A program made the position numbers and the translations under genes. 64,000 bases of DNA, taken from Streptomyces achromogenes. Lineage in GTDB: Bacteria; Actinomycetota; Actinomycetes; Streptomycetales; Streptomycetaceae. This document shows positions 21,288 through 30,800 of this stretch, one piece after another (position 1 is the first letter of the stretch; each line of letters begins with the position of its first letter). The notes beneath the pieces were generated by a model. The model saw only the letters and a list, made by a program, of their open reading frames with translations, made no database searches and was not told the origin of the DNA. The stretch covers positions 7,626,001 to 7,690,000 of the forward strand of contig NZ_JAUSYH010000001.1 of NCBI RefSeq assembly GCF_030816715.1. Direction: 5' to 3'.

Positions 21288-22529
21288 ATGGCACGGCCCG
21301 CAGACACCGACACAGCAGACCTCGGCATACCCGAACTGATCGCACGCGCCGATGAGTTCATCCGGCTGTACAGCTCGGAGAACGCCGTCGACCGCCCGCC
21401 GGCCGACCGCATGGCCGAGATCCGCCGCGAGATCCGCCAGAGCGGCACCTACGTGCACACCGCCGGCGAACTGGCCTTCGGCGCCAAGGTCGCCTGGCGC
21501 AACAGCAGGCGCTGCATCGGCCGCCTGTACTGGCCCGGCCTCGTCGTACGCGACCTGCGACACCTGCGGACGGCCGAGGACATCCACCGCGCGTGCGTCG
21601 AACACCTGCGGCTGGCCTTCAACGGCGGCCGGATCCGCCCCACGATCAGCGTGTTCGCGGCCGACGGACCCGACGGCACGGGACCGCGCATCCACAACCC
21701 GCAGCTCATCCGCTACGCCGGCTACCGCGGCCCGGGCGGCCGCGTCACCGGCGACCCCGCCTCCGCCGACCTCACCGACCGCGTCCGCGCCCTCGGCTGG
21801 CCGGGCGGCCCGGGCACCCGCTTCGACGTCCTGCCGCTGCTCGTCGAGGAGCCGGGCAGCGCGGCCCGGCTCTTCGACCTCCCGCCCGACGCCGTGCGGG
21901 AGGTCCCGCTGCGCCACCCCGACCACGACTGGTTCGCCGACCTAGGCCTGCGCTGGTACGCGCTGCCCGTCATCTCCGACATGGCGCTGGAGATCGGCGG
22001 CGTACGGTACGGCGCCGCCCCCTTCAACGGCTGGTACATGGGCACGGAGATCGGCGCCCGCAACCTCGTCGACACCCAGCGCTACGACCTGCTGCCCGAG
22101 ATCGCCGACCGGCTGGGCCTGGACCGCACCAGTGACAGGACGCTGTGGAAGGACCGGGCGCTGGTCGAGCTGAACGTGGCGGTGCTCTGGTCGTTCGAGC
22201 GGGACGGCATCACCATCACCGACCACCACACCGAGTCGGAGCGGTTCCTGCGCCACCTGCGCCGCGAGGAGAAGGCCGGCCGCACCGTGCCCGCCGACTG
22301 GTCCTGGATCGTGCCCCCTCTCTCGGGCGGCGTGACCCCCGTCTTCCACCGCTACTACGACGACCACGAGTCGTCGCCCTCGTTCCTGCAAGCACCGGCC
22401 CCCGGCCGCTGCCCGGTCACCGGACACGCTCCGACGGCCGCCGGCGAGGCCCACGGACCGGACCCAGAGCCGCCCGTCAGCGTCGGCGCCAACACCGGAG
22501 ACAGCCGTGACCGTATCGCCCGCCCCTGA
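21288..22529 (+). CDS. ilaM: Bacterial nitric oxide synthase, oxygenase domain (TxtD-like)
   Basis: 413 residues. The haem-thiolate motif WRNSRRCIGRLYW near residue 68, the FNGGRIRPTISVF segment, the NGWYMGTEIGARNL substrate/pterin region and the MALEIGG helix identify a NOS oxygenase. There is no reductase domain, as in other bacterial NOS. It makes NO from L-arginine; the NO is consumed by the P450 encoded next door for tyrosine nitration, the same pairing as TxtD/TxtE. I take the ATG at 21288 (GGGGG six bases upstream); the TTG at 21282 is the alternative. The last 23 bases overlap the P450 start, so the pair is translationally coupled. Confidence 0.96.
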   Translation: MARPADTDTADLGIPELIARADEFIRLYSSENAVDRPPADRMAEIRREIRQSGTYVHTAGELAFGAKVAWRNSRRCIGRLYWPGLVVRDLRHLRTAEDIHRACVEHLRLAFNGGRIRPTISVFAADGPDGTGPRIHNPQLIRYAGYRGPGGRVTGDPASADLTDRVRALGWPGGPGTRFDVLPLLVEEPGSAARLFDLPPDAVREVPLRHPDHDWFADLGLRWYALPVISDMALEIGGVRYGAAPFNGWYMGTEIGARNLVDTQRYDLLPEIADRLGLDRTSDRTLWKDRALVELNVAVLWSFERDGITITDHHTESERFLRHLRREEKAGRTVPADWSWIVPPLSGGVTPVFHRYYDDHESSPSFLQAPAPGRCPVTGHAPTAAGEAHGPDPEPPVSVGANTGDSRDRIARP

Positions 22530-23691
22530 GGCCACCGACCCCCTGTTCAGCCCCCTCGACCCCGCGGTGCTCGCCGACCCCTACCCGGTCTACCGGCGGC
22601 TGCGCGAAGCCCGGCCGGTCTACTGGCACGCGGGCATCGACTCCTGGCTGATGACCCGGCACGCCGACTGCACGGCGATCCTGCGCGACTCCGCCCGGTT
22701 CAGCACCGACTTCCGGAAGATCGGCATCCCGACCCCGCCGACCCTGCTCAGCCTGCAGACCCTCGACCCCCCCGACCAGACCCCGCTGCGCCACCTCGCC
22801 CTCGACGCGGTACGCGCGCAGGACCTCGACGCGCTGCGCAAGGAACTCGGCGCGTTCGCCGACCGGTTGCTCGACGAGCTGGCGGGCCGGCCGTCCTTCG
22901 ACTTCATCCACGACTACGCCGACGTGTTCACCCTGCGGGCCATCACCCGGTTCATCGGCGTCGAACCACCCGAGACCGACGAGGCGTTCGCCCGCTTCAA
23001 CGACGACCTCGACCACAGCATGGACGCGCAGCTCGACCCCGACGCGGAGGAACCCGGACTGCGCGCCCGCGCCCACTTCAACGACCTGGTCCGCACCTGG
23101 CTCGCCGCCCCCGGCCCGCACGGTGTCCTGCCGGAGGTGGTGCGCCGCCTGCCCGGTTCCGGCGTCGAGGCCGACGACGTACTGGTCAATTCCGTACGCG
23201 CCTTCTTCCACGCGGGGTTCGAGGTGCCCAGCCGCTTCCTCGGCAACGCCCTCGCGGCCCTGCTGGCCACGCCCGGCGCGTGGGAGTCCCTGGTACACGG
23301 CGACATCGGCCTCGACACCGCCGTCGAGGAACTGATCCGGTACGTGGGCCCGGTGCAGGCACTGGCCCGTGCCTGCACCGAGGACACCGAGCTGGGCGGG
23401 GTCACCGTCAGGAGCGGGCAGGTGGTGACCGCGCTGATCGGCGCTGCCAACCGCGACCCCGCACAGTTCCCCGACCCCGAGACGCTGCGACTGGACCGCA
23501 ACCCCAACAACCACCTGGGCTTCGGCCGAGGCGCGCATTCCTGTCTCGGCCTCAACCTGGCCCGGATCGAGGCACATGTGACGCTCGGCGCCCTGCTGCG
23601 GCATCCCGGTGTCCACGCGGCGGGCGAACCGGTGGTGCGGCCGAACGGCACGCTGCGCGGCCTCTCCCGGCTACCGCTCGCACTCGGCTGA
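22507..23691 (+). CDS. ilaN: TxtE-like P450, tyrosine 3-nitration
   Basis: 394 residues. The haem loop LGFGRGAHSCLGLNLA and K-helix ELIR are clear. The I-helix reads FFHAGFEVPSRF: the acid is kept but the conserved threonine of AGxET is missing, which fits an enzyme whose chemistry uses NO together with O2. The GTG at 22507 lies inside the NOS gene, a tight coupling expected for a NO-making and NO-using pair. The homologues IlaN/RufO nitrate tyrosine at C-3; I assign the role from this family and context. The product 3-nitrotyrosine would be activated by module 3 of the NRPS. Confidence 0.92.
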   Translation: MTVSPAPEATDPLFSPLDPAVLADPYPVYRRLREARPVYWHAGIDSWLMTRHADCTAILRDSARFSTDFRKIGIPTPPTLLSLQTLDPPDQTPLRHLALDAVRAQDLDALRKELGAFADRLLDELAGRPSFDFIHDYADVFTLRAITRFIGVEPPETDEAFARFNDDLDHSMDAQLDPDAEEPGLRARAHFNDLVRTWLAAPGPHGVLPEVVRRLPGSGVEADDVLVNSVRAFFHAGFEVPSRFLGNALAALLATPGAWESLVHGDIGLDTAVEELIRYVGPVQALARACTEDTELGGVTVRSGQVVTALIGAANRDPAQFPDPETLRLDRNPNNHLGFGRGAHSCLGLNLARIEAHVTLGALLRHPGVHAAGEPVVRPNGTLRGLSRLPLALG

Positions 23692-23710
23692 CCCGAAGGA
23701 GTCGGCGGCG

Positions 23711-24832
23711 ATGGAGATGGTGAGCGGGAGCAGCGAGGCGGGCGTCCGGCCGGCCCCCTCGGCCAGGGCCGCGGGCGAGGCACGGCTGGCCCGGCTGGCG
23801 TCCGGCCTCGGCCTCGGTGACCGAAGCGGCGTGTGCGTGGAGGCCTTCGGCGCGATGACGGGCTCCTGGGGCACGGCCACGGCCGCGCAACTGGCCGAGT
23901 CCGACGTGTCGTCCGACGGGTCGCCGATGGAGTTCGCGATCGGCCTCGACGACGACCCCGCGCTGCAGTTCGCGGTGGAGGCCCTGCGCCCGGGGGACTG
24001 CCCGGTGGACCGCGTCGTCTCCGCCCGCGCCACGATGGCCGGCCTGGTCCGCCGGTACGGAACGGACGAGCGGCGGTGGGCGCAGGTCGCCGACCTGTAT
24101 CTGCCCGAGAAGCCGGCCACCGAGCACGTCGCGATGTTCGGCGCCGAGGTGCGACGGCAGGGGGACGCCCGGTTCAAGGTCTGGTTCTACCCGGCCGTCG
24201 GCGGGCCCGAGCGGGCCGCGGAGCTGTGCGAACGGGGTCTTGCCGCTGTCGGGCTCGGCGCGGCCTGGCCCGCGGTGACCGCGCACATGGCGCGGGGCGA
24301 GCGTCTTGACCGGCCGGTGATGTTCTCGCTCGACCTCTCGGCGGACCCCGAGGCGCGGGTCAAGCTGTACTTCCGGCACTACGCCACCGATGCCGACGGC
24401 CTGGCCGAACTCATGGCGCCGTACCCGGGTTTCGCGGCCGCCCCCGTGCGGCGGTTCTGCGAGACGATGCTGCCCGAGGCGGCCACCGACCTCTCCGCTC
24501 AACCCCCGGTCACCTGCCTGTCGTTCACCGGGGCGCGGCCCGCCGGGGCCGGCGGCGCGACCGTCTACCTCCCCATGTGGATCCACGCCCCGGACGACGA
24601 GGCGGTGCGCCGCCGGATGAAGGCGGCGCTGGCCGCCTGCGACCGGTCCTCCGGCCTCTACGAACGCGCGCTGCGCGAGGTGGCGTCCCGCCCGCTCGCC
24701 GCGGGCCGGGGCATCCACAATTACGTGGCCTGGCGTCCGGGCCCCGGCCGCCCCCGGCTCAAGGCGTACTTCTCGCCCGAACTGCGGCACACGGACCCGA
24801 CGGCGCGGTACGCCCTCGAAGGGCGGGAATGA
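23711..24832 (+). CDS. ilaO: DMATS-type indole prenyltransferase
   Basis: 373 residues with the aromatic prenyltransferase (ABBA) features of the DMATS/CymD group: MEFAIGLD, the basic ARFKVWFYP and ARVKLYFRHY strands that bind the diphosphate, and the C-terminal PRLKAYFSPEL strand. The Arg/Lys-Tyr pattern on alternating strands is the main evidence. The ATG at 23711 has AAGGAG nine bases upstream and starts 19 bp after the P450 stop, so it belongs to the NOS operon. In the ilamycin/rufomycin pathway this enzyme puts a reverse dimethylallyl group on the tryptophan indole nitrogen, as CymD does for cyclomarin. Confidence 0.93.
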   Translation: MEMVSGSSEAGVRPAPSARAAGEARLARLASGLGLGDRSGVCVEAFGAMTGSWGTATAAQLAESDVSSDGSPMEFAIGLDDDPALQFAVEALRPGDCPVDRVVSARATMAGLVRRYGTDERRWAQVADLYLPEKPATEHVAMFGAEVRRQGDARFKVWFYPAVGGPERAAELCERGLAAVGLGAAWPAVTAHMARGERLDRPVMFSLDLSADPEARVKLYFRHYATDADGLAELMAPYPGFAAAPVRRFCETMLPEAATDLSAQPPVTCLSFTGARPAGAGGATVYLPMWIHAPDDEAVRRRMKAALAACDRSSGLYERALREVASRPLAAGRGIHNYVAWRPGPGRPRLKAYFSPELRHTDPTARYALEGRE

Positions 24833-24869
24833 CCGTCGAAAGGGCTGCCGCCCGTCACTGACAACGTGC

Positions 24870-24884
24870 CATAATCGGGCCTCG
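24870..24884 (+). promoter_or_regulatory. -10 element for a leaderless GTG start
   Basis: CATAAT (24870-24875) matches the -10 consensus at five of six bases and lies eight bases before the GTG at 24884. No ribosome binding site is visible, so a leaderless transcript is likely. The -35 region is poor. Confidence 0.45.
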
Positions 24885-25399
24885 TGTATGAGCCTGTGGT
24901 CGACGCGTGGAAGCGATATTCGGGACTGGTGGACAGGCCCGGCACCCCCTGGCGTGTTCCGCCGGGGGTGCTGGCGGAAATCCATACCCGTTTCGGGCAG
25001 CTTGACCTGCTGATGGAATCCGTCGTGACGGTTCTGGATTCGTCGTGGGCATCGGCGGACGAAAGGCAGACCGCCGCCGACGAACGTCGGGTATTCCTTC
25101 GGGCATGGGACTGGGCGTCGGTGTACACCGACGCCTTCTACTTCTTCGGCTGGCGTACGGTCGACCTGCTCAACGGCACCGTGGGCGGCCCTCTGCCCTG
25201 CCTCGAACCGGTCCGGCCGGCCGGTCTCCTCGCAGTCCGCGACGTCCTCCACGAGCACCCTGAGAGCCAGGGCGCCTACTACCGGCACGGCCTCGAGCTC
25301 CGCGACGAGGCCCTGGAGAAGATCAGCCGCGCCGCGGACGTGCTCGCGGCGGGCGGCGACGGCACAGGGCCGGAGGGTACGGGGCCCGGCGGGCGGTGA
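24884..25399 (+). CDS. Unknown conserved-looking small protein in cluster
   Basis: 171 residues, soluble, no signal peptide or membrane segment. The central part is rich in aromatic residues (RAWDWASVYTDAFYFFGWRTVDLL) and the C-terminal third is helical and charged before a Gly-rich tail. It appears all-alpha; I do not recognise the family. It sits between the prenyltransferase and the convergent LLM gene with its own probable promoter. The start is the GTG at 24884 (MYEPVVDAWKRYS). The position would correspond to ilaP. The coding character (strong GC3 bias over the whole length) supports a real gene. The function is unknown. Confidence 0.7.
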   Translation: MYEPVVDAWKRYSGLVDRPGTPWRVPPGVLAEIHTRFGQLDLLMESVVTVLDSSWASADERQTAADERRVFLRAWDWASVYTDAFYFFGWRTVDLLNGTVGGPLPCLEPVRPAGLLAVRDVLHEHPESQGAYYRHGLELRDEALEKISRAADVLAAGGDGTGPEGTGPGGR

Positions 25400-25429
25400 A
25401 AGCACGGTGCCGGGGGCCATGAAAGCACG

Positions 25430-25456
25430 GCCGGGCGGGCGGTGAGCCCGCCCGGC
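25430..25456. terminator. Bidirectional GC-rich terminator between convergent genes
   Basis: A perfect 11-bp stem GCCGGGCGGGC / GCCCGCCCGGC with a GGTGA loop lies between the plus-strand unknown gene and the minus-strand LLM gene. Upstream of it the phrase TGAAAGCACGG occurs twice (near 25397 and 25420). Confidence 0.8.
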
Positions 25457-25471
25457 ACCTGGACCGAACCG

Positions 25472-26362
25472 TCACTTCAGCATCTCGACGACCGGTGCGA
25501 ACGACTCCAGCCACGGTTCCAGGACCACGATGTAGCTGAGGCCGAACCGCTCCCGGTACTCCGTCAGCCGATCGGCGATCTCCCGCTGCGACCCGATCAG
25601 CCAGGCCGGCGCCGCGAGCAGCTGCTCGGGGGTGAAGTGGGCCAGCGGATGCCGCGCCCACTCCTCGGCGGTGCCCCGCGGATCGTCCGTGACGATCACC
25701 TGCTGCACCAGCAGGTTCAGTTCCACCTCCGCGACCCGGGCGCCCAACTGCTCGCGGACCAGGGCCACCCGCTCGCCCAGCTCTTCCGGGCTCGCCAGCT
25801 GCGGGAACTCCCCGCGCCCCGCGAAGATGCCGGTGAAGCCGATGATGTCGGCGTGCTCGGCGGCCAGCCGCAGCACCCGGTCGCCGTTGCCGGCCACCAG
25901 CAGCGGCGGGCCGCCGGGCCGCACCGGCCGGGGCGAGTGATCGGGGTTCACCATCAGCCCGCGCAACTCCTTGACCGTGCGCTCCAGTTGGCTGACGCGC
26001 TCACCGGCGGACGGGAACGGCACTCCGTCGGAACCGGTGCCCTGACGGATGGAGCCGGCCGCCAGCCCCACCTCCAGGCGGCCGTCGGTCAGCAGGTCGG
26101 CCGTGGCCGCCTCCCGGGCCAGCAGCACCGGGTTGTGGAACGCGGCGTTGAGGACGAAGGAGGTCACCCGGATCCGCTCGGTGGCCTCGGCCGCCGCCAC
26201 CAGGGCGGGGAACGGGGCGGGCGCGCCCAGGTGGTCCGGCACGCCCAGCACATCGAATCCCAGGTCCTCGACCTTGCGGGACTTTTCTGCCCATTCACGC
26301 CGCGGCGCGGGCGTGACGAGATTGACGCCGAAACGGAACGGCCGATTCTCGGGAAGAGTCAT
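25472..26362 (-). CDS. LLM-class F420-dependent oxidoreductase
   Basis: 296 residues of the luciferase-like TIM-barrel family, apparently the TIGR03621 type. The sequence shows RFGVNLV at the start, LGFDVLGVPDHLG, the FVLNAAFHNPVLLAREAATADLLTDGR block typical of LLM enzymes, and GLAAGSI. It is the only minus-strand gene between the PKS and the end of the NRPS, and its start faces away from the next P450. It would use F420 or FMN for a hydride transfer or monooxygenation. A role in ilamycin formation is not shown by the sequence; the position matches ilaQ. It has no ribosome binding site; a TAACGT box lies seven bases upstream of the ATG, so it is probably leaderless. Confidence 0.88.
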   Translation of the reverse strand: MTLPENRPFRFGVNLVTPAPRREWAEKSRKVEDLGFDVLGVPDHLGAPAPFPALVAAAEATERIRVTSFVLNAAFHNPVLLAREAATADLLTDGRLEVGLAAGSIRQGTGSDGVPFPSAGERVSQLERTVKELRGLMVNPDHSPRPVRPGGPPLLVAGNGDRVLRLAAEHADIIGFTGIFAGRGEFPQLASPEELGERVALVREQLGARVAEVELNLLVQQVIVTDDPRGTAEEWARHPLAHFTPEQLLAAPAWLIGSQREIADRLTEYRERFGLSYIVVLEPWLESFAPVVEMLK

Positions 26363-26368
26363 GGGGCG

Positions 26369-26374
26369 ACGTTA
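26369..26374 (-). promoter_or_regulatory. -10 box for leaderless LLM gene
   Basis: TAACGT on the minus strand ends six bases before the ATG at 26362. The same box and spacing recur before the M20 gene at 63088. The -35 region is weak. Confidence 0.4.
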
Positions 26375-26457
26375 GCAGCGGAGCCGGAATCCGAAAATGA
26401 ACGCGCTTTTGCGTCCACGACCGGTACTTCCGCGTCGGCTGTTCAAATTCTGCAATC

Positions 26458-26486
26458 TTGACACCGGCAAGGCCGTGATCGAGTCT
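26458..26486 (+). promoter_or_regulatory. Promoter for P450 and probably the NRPS
   Basis: TTGACA (26458-26463), a 17-bp spacer and GAGTCT (26481-26486). Transcription would start near 26493, leaving a ~50-nt leader before the P450 GTG. No terminator is visible between this P450 and the NRPS, so the promoter may drive about 25 kb. Confidence 0.5.
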
Positions 26487-26542
26487 CGGGACGAATGTCA
26501 CTTGCCTTGTTTCCTTCATCGCGTGGGGAGAAGGAGTTTTTC

Positions 26543-27775
26543 GTGCGCCCAGAGCAAGCACCCGCCGAAACCACCGCGGGGAATTCGATACCTGCCCCGC
26601 CCTATTCCGAGGACGACGGAAAAGCGCTCCAGGACTGGTTCCGCGCCATGCGGGACGAACACCCCGTCCACCAGGACCCCGTGACCGGCGCCTGGATGGT
26701 TCTCCGGTACGCCGACGTCGTCACCGCCAGCCTGGACCACGCCACGTACTCCTCCGAACTGTGGCGGGCCTACCCGGCCGAGTGGGGCAAGGGAGACGCC
26801 TGGGGCCAGGGCCGACTCACCGAGATGGACCCGCCGAGGCACCGGCTGCTGCGAGCACTGATCGGCAAGGCGTTCAACCAGCGGACGGTCGCCGGCCTCG
26901 CCCCGGAGATCGAGGCCACCGTGGAACGCCTGCTGGACGCCGTCGACGGCAACCCCGAGATCGACGTGGCCCGCGATCTGGCCGACCCCCTGCCGGTCAT
27001 GGTGATCGCCGAACTGATCGGGCTCCCCTTCGAGGACCGCGAGTTGCTGCGGGGCTGGGCGGACCGGCTGCTCTCCTTCGAGGCGGGCGACCTGGCCGGC
27101 GAGGAACTCGTCAAGGCGATCGACGCGGCGGGCGCCGAACTCCTCGCCTACCTGCGCGAGCACTACCGGCTACGGCGCGGCGCACCCAAGGACGACCTCT
27201 TCAGCAGGCTCGCGCAGGCCGAGGTGGACGGCGAACGGCTCACCGAGGAGGAGGTGGTCAACATCGGCAAACTGCTGCTCATCGGCGGGCACGTCACCAC
27301 CGCCTGCTCACTCGCCAGCCTCGTCTTCGAGCTGCTGCGCCACCCCGACGCGCTGACCGCCGTACGGCAGGACGCGGGCCTGATACCGGCCGCCGTCGAG
27401 GAGTCGGTCCGCTACCGCCCCGCGGTGCCGAACAGCCTGCGACTGACCACTCGTGACACCGAACTCGGCACAGTCGCCATCCCCGCCGGGCAGTTCGTGT
27501 CGCTCTCCGCACTGTCGGCCAACCACGACGAGCGGCAGTTCGAGGAGCCCGAGCGCTTCGACATCCACCGGCAGCACAACCAGCACGTCGGCTTCGGGCA
27601 AGGCGTCCACTACTGCCTGGGCGCGCCCCTGGCCCGCACCGAGATCCGGATCGCGCTGACGGCGCTGCTGCGGCGGTACCCCGTCCTCGAGAGGACCGAC
27701 GGCCCCCTCCAGTACTACCGGAACCCGAGCATCGCCGGTCTCAGGTCCTTCCCCGTCGCCGTCGCACGAGGCTGA
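26543..27775 (+). CDS. ilaR: Cytochrome P450, probable prenyl-epoxidising tailoring enzyme
   Basis: 410 residues. Haem loop VGFGQGVHYCLGAPLA, K-helix ESVR and the I-helix LLIGGHVTTACS, in which the usual acid of AGxET is replaced by valine while the threonine is kept. The GTG at 26543 has AAGGAG six bases upstream; the longer frame from the ATG at 26495 has no good ribosome binding site. It lies 110 bp upstream of the NRPS in the same direction. The position corresponds to IlaR/RufS, which I recall as the P450 that oxidises the N-prenyl group of tryptophan. The substrate is assigned by gene order, not read from the sequence. Confidence 0.87.
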   Translation: MRPEQAPAETTAGNSIPAPPYSEDDGKALQDWFRAMRDEHPVHQDPVTGAWMVLRYADVVTASLDHATYSSELWRAYPAEWGKGDAWGQGRLTEMDPPRHRLLRALIGKAFNQRTVAGLAPEIEATVERLLDAVDGNPEIDVARDLADPLPVMVIAELIGLPFEDRELLRGWADRLLSFEAGDLAGEELVKAIDAAGAELLAYLREHYRLRRGAPKDDLFSRLAQAEVDGERLTEEEVVNIGKLLLIGGHVTTACSLASLVFELLRHPDALTAVRQDAGLIPAAVEESVRYRPAVPNSLRLTTRDTELGTVAIPAGQFVSLSALSANHDERQFEEPERFDIHRQHNQHVGFGQGVHYCLGAPLARTEIRIALTALLRRYPVLERTDGPLQYYRNPSIAGLRSFPVAVARG

Positions 27776-27885
27776 CGGCTACCGCCGCCGACGGCTCCCA
27801 CCCCTCCGCCCGCCGCCGACTCCACAGCCACCACAACTCCGCCGCGTCGCGAACCACTCGGACCCCAGGGGCAGAAGAATTCATC

Positions 27886-30800
27886 ATGCGATACGTTGAC
27901 GAGCCGAACACGAGCGGACGGTCCACGGACGGAAGCGGGCACCAGGGGGCGGCACCCGACCCCACCACGCTGCCGGACATCTTCGGGACCCGCGCGGCGC
28001 TGACCCCGCGGGCCCTCGCCGTCAGCGCGGGCACGACCACCTGGACGTACGCCGAACTCGACGCACGCGCCAACCGCATCGCCTGGTGGCTCATCGGCCA
28101 GGGCCTGGGTCCCGACGACCGGGTCGCCGTCGCCCTGCCGCGCGGCGCCGAACACATCGCCGCCCTCCTCGGCATCATGAAGGCCGGCGCCGCCTACCTC
28201 CCGCTGGACCCCGAGCAGCCCACCGAACGCCTCGCCCGCCTGCTGCGGGACAGCGGGCCCAAAGCCGTCCTGCTCCACGCCGGCCTCGCCCGCCGTCTGC
28301 CGCCCGGTGACGCCCGACCGCTCCTGCTCGACGCCCCCGCCACCGGCGCCGCGCTCGCCGCCTGCCCCGCCACCGCGCCCCACGACGACGACCGGACCCG
28401 GCCGCTGCTCCCGAGGGACCTCGCCTACGTCATCCACACCTCGGGCTCCACCGGCACCCCGAAACCGGTCGGCGTCCCGCACACGGGTTTCGCCGCCCTC
28501 GTCGCCACGGCGGCCCGGCACCAGACCACCGACGCCGGCTCCCGCGTGCTCCAACTGGCGCCCCCCACCTTCGACGTGGCGATCTGGGAGCTGCTCACCA
28601 CCTTCGCCGGAGGCGGCACCCTCGTCGTCCCCGAGCACAGCCGTCTGCTGGGCGAGGAACTCGCCGACGTGCTGGCCGACGAACAGATCACCCACGTCAC
28701 CCTGCCGGTCCCGGTGCTCGCCACGCTCCCCGTCGGCACCGAGTCCACGCTGCCCGACCTGCGCCGGCTGCACATCGGCGGCGAGAGCTGCCCGCCCGAC
28801 CTCGTGCGCCGGTGGTCCGCCGACCACGAGCTGGTCAACGGCTACGGCACCACCGAGTGCTCGGTCGCCACCACCCTGACCGAACCGCTCACCGCCCTCG
28901 ACGGCGGCCCCGCACAGGTCCCGATCGGGACACCGGTGGCGGAGGTCCAGGTGTTCGTCCTGGACGACGTGCTGGCCCCGGTGCCCGCCGGCAGGGCAGG
29001 GGAGCTGTACGTGACCGGCCCCGGACTCGCACGCGGATACGTGGAGCTGCCGGGCCTCACGGCGGAGCGGTTCGTGGCGTGCCCGTTCGACGCGCCGGGC
29101 GGCCGGATGTACCGCACCGGCGATGTCGTCCGCTGGAACGCGGACGGTCAACTGGAGTTCCTGCACCGGGTGGACGACCAGGTGAAGATCCGCGGGTTTC
29201 GGGTGGAGCCGGGCGAGGCGGAGGAGGCGCTGCGTCGGCACCCCGCGGTGGCACAGGCCGTCGTGCTGCCCCTCACGCACACCACGGGCGATACGCGGCT
29301 CGTCGCCTACGCCGTCCCCGCCCCCGACGCCGAGGTGACTCCCGCGTCACTGCGCGCCGACCTTCAGGAGGTGCTTCCCGACCACCTCGTGCCGTCCGCC
29401 GTGGTCATGCTGGACGCGCTGCCGCTGACACCGAACGGAAAGATCGACCGCACCGCGCTCCCCGCCCCCGAGTACGACCGCGCCGGCGTCTCCCGCGCAC
29501 CCCGCACAGAGACCGAAGCCGTGTTGTGCGGCCTGTTCGGGGACATTCTGGGGGTGCCGTCGGTAGGCGTGGACGACAGTTTCTTCGACCTGGGTGGTCA
29601 CTCGTTGCTGGCGACGCGCCTGGTGAGCAGGGTCCGCCGCGTCATGGGCGTGGAACTGCCGTTGCGGGTGCTGTTCGAGGCGCCGACCGTCGCGAGGCTC
29701 GTACGCCGTCTGGATGCGGGACAGGTGCGTCCGGCGTTGGAGGCGCGTCCGCGTCCAAAGTCGCTGCCGTTGTCGTACGCCCAGCAGCGGCTGTGGTTCC
29801 TGCACAAACTGGAAGGGCCCTCGGCGACCTACAACATGCCGCTCGCCCTCCGCCTCACCGGCGACGTCGACCGTGACGCGCTGGAGGCCGCCATCAACGA
29901 TCTGGTCGTGCGGCACGAGCCGCTGCGCACGGTCTTCTCCGAAACCGCCGACGGGCCCGTCCAGCGCGTCCTGCCCGCGGACCGGGCACACCTGGCGCTG
30001 CGCACCGTCACCGTCGGGCAGGACCGCCTCGAAGCGGAGATCCGCGCCGCGGCCCGGCACCCCTTCGACCTCGCGGCCGACATCCCGGCCAAGGTGTGGT
30101 TCTTCCGGACCGAGGACGATCCGGACGCCGCCGTCCTGCTTCTCGTGCTGCATCACATCGCGGGGGACGGGTGGTCGGCGGGTCCGCTGGCACGGGATCT
30201 GGTGGCGGCGTACGCCGCCCGATCGGGCGGCGAGGCCCCGGAGTGGCCGGCACTGCCGGTGCAGTACGGGGACTACACCGTGTGGCAGCACGAGGTGCTG
30301 GGGGACGTGGACGACGCCGGTAGTGAGATGGCCCGTCAGTTCGGTTACTGGGCACTCCAGTTGGCGGGCGCCCCGGAGGAGGTGACGGTGCCGGGGGACC
30401 GGCCGCGTCCCGCTTCGGCGTCGTACGAAGGCGGACTGGTCTCCCTGGAATTCGACGCCGACCTGCATGCCGGGCTGCGAGGCCTGGCGCGGTCGGCGGA
30501 CGTGACACCGTTCATGGTGTTGCAGGCCGCGCTGGCGGCGTTGCTCTCGCGGCTGGGCGCGGGTTCGGACGTCGTGGTCGGTTCGCCGGTCGCGGGGCGG
30601 ATGGACGAGGGGCTGGACGACCTGGTCGGCCTGTTCGTCAATACGTTGGTGGTGCGGACGGATGTGTCGGGTGATCCGTCGTTCGGTGAGTTGCTGGGGC
30701 GGGTGCGTGAGGGGTGTCTGGAGGCTTTCGCGCATCAGGATGTGCCGTTCGAGTTGGTGGTGGAGCGGCTGAACCCGGCGCGTTCGGGTGGCCGGCATCC

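Noticed and set aside
21115..21339. A 74-codon frame overlapping the NOS start, considered as a peptide precursor
   Set aside because: It has no convincing leader/core layout, runs through the 12-bp stem and into NOS in another frame. The five-codon MRYLH frame has the far better ribosome binding site.
25442..26461. A 339-codon plus-strand frame across the LLM gene
   Set aside because: It is antisense to a gene with clear LLM motifs and reads as low-complexity Arg/Gly/His sequence.
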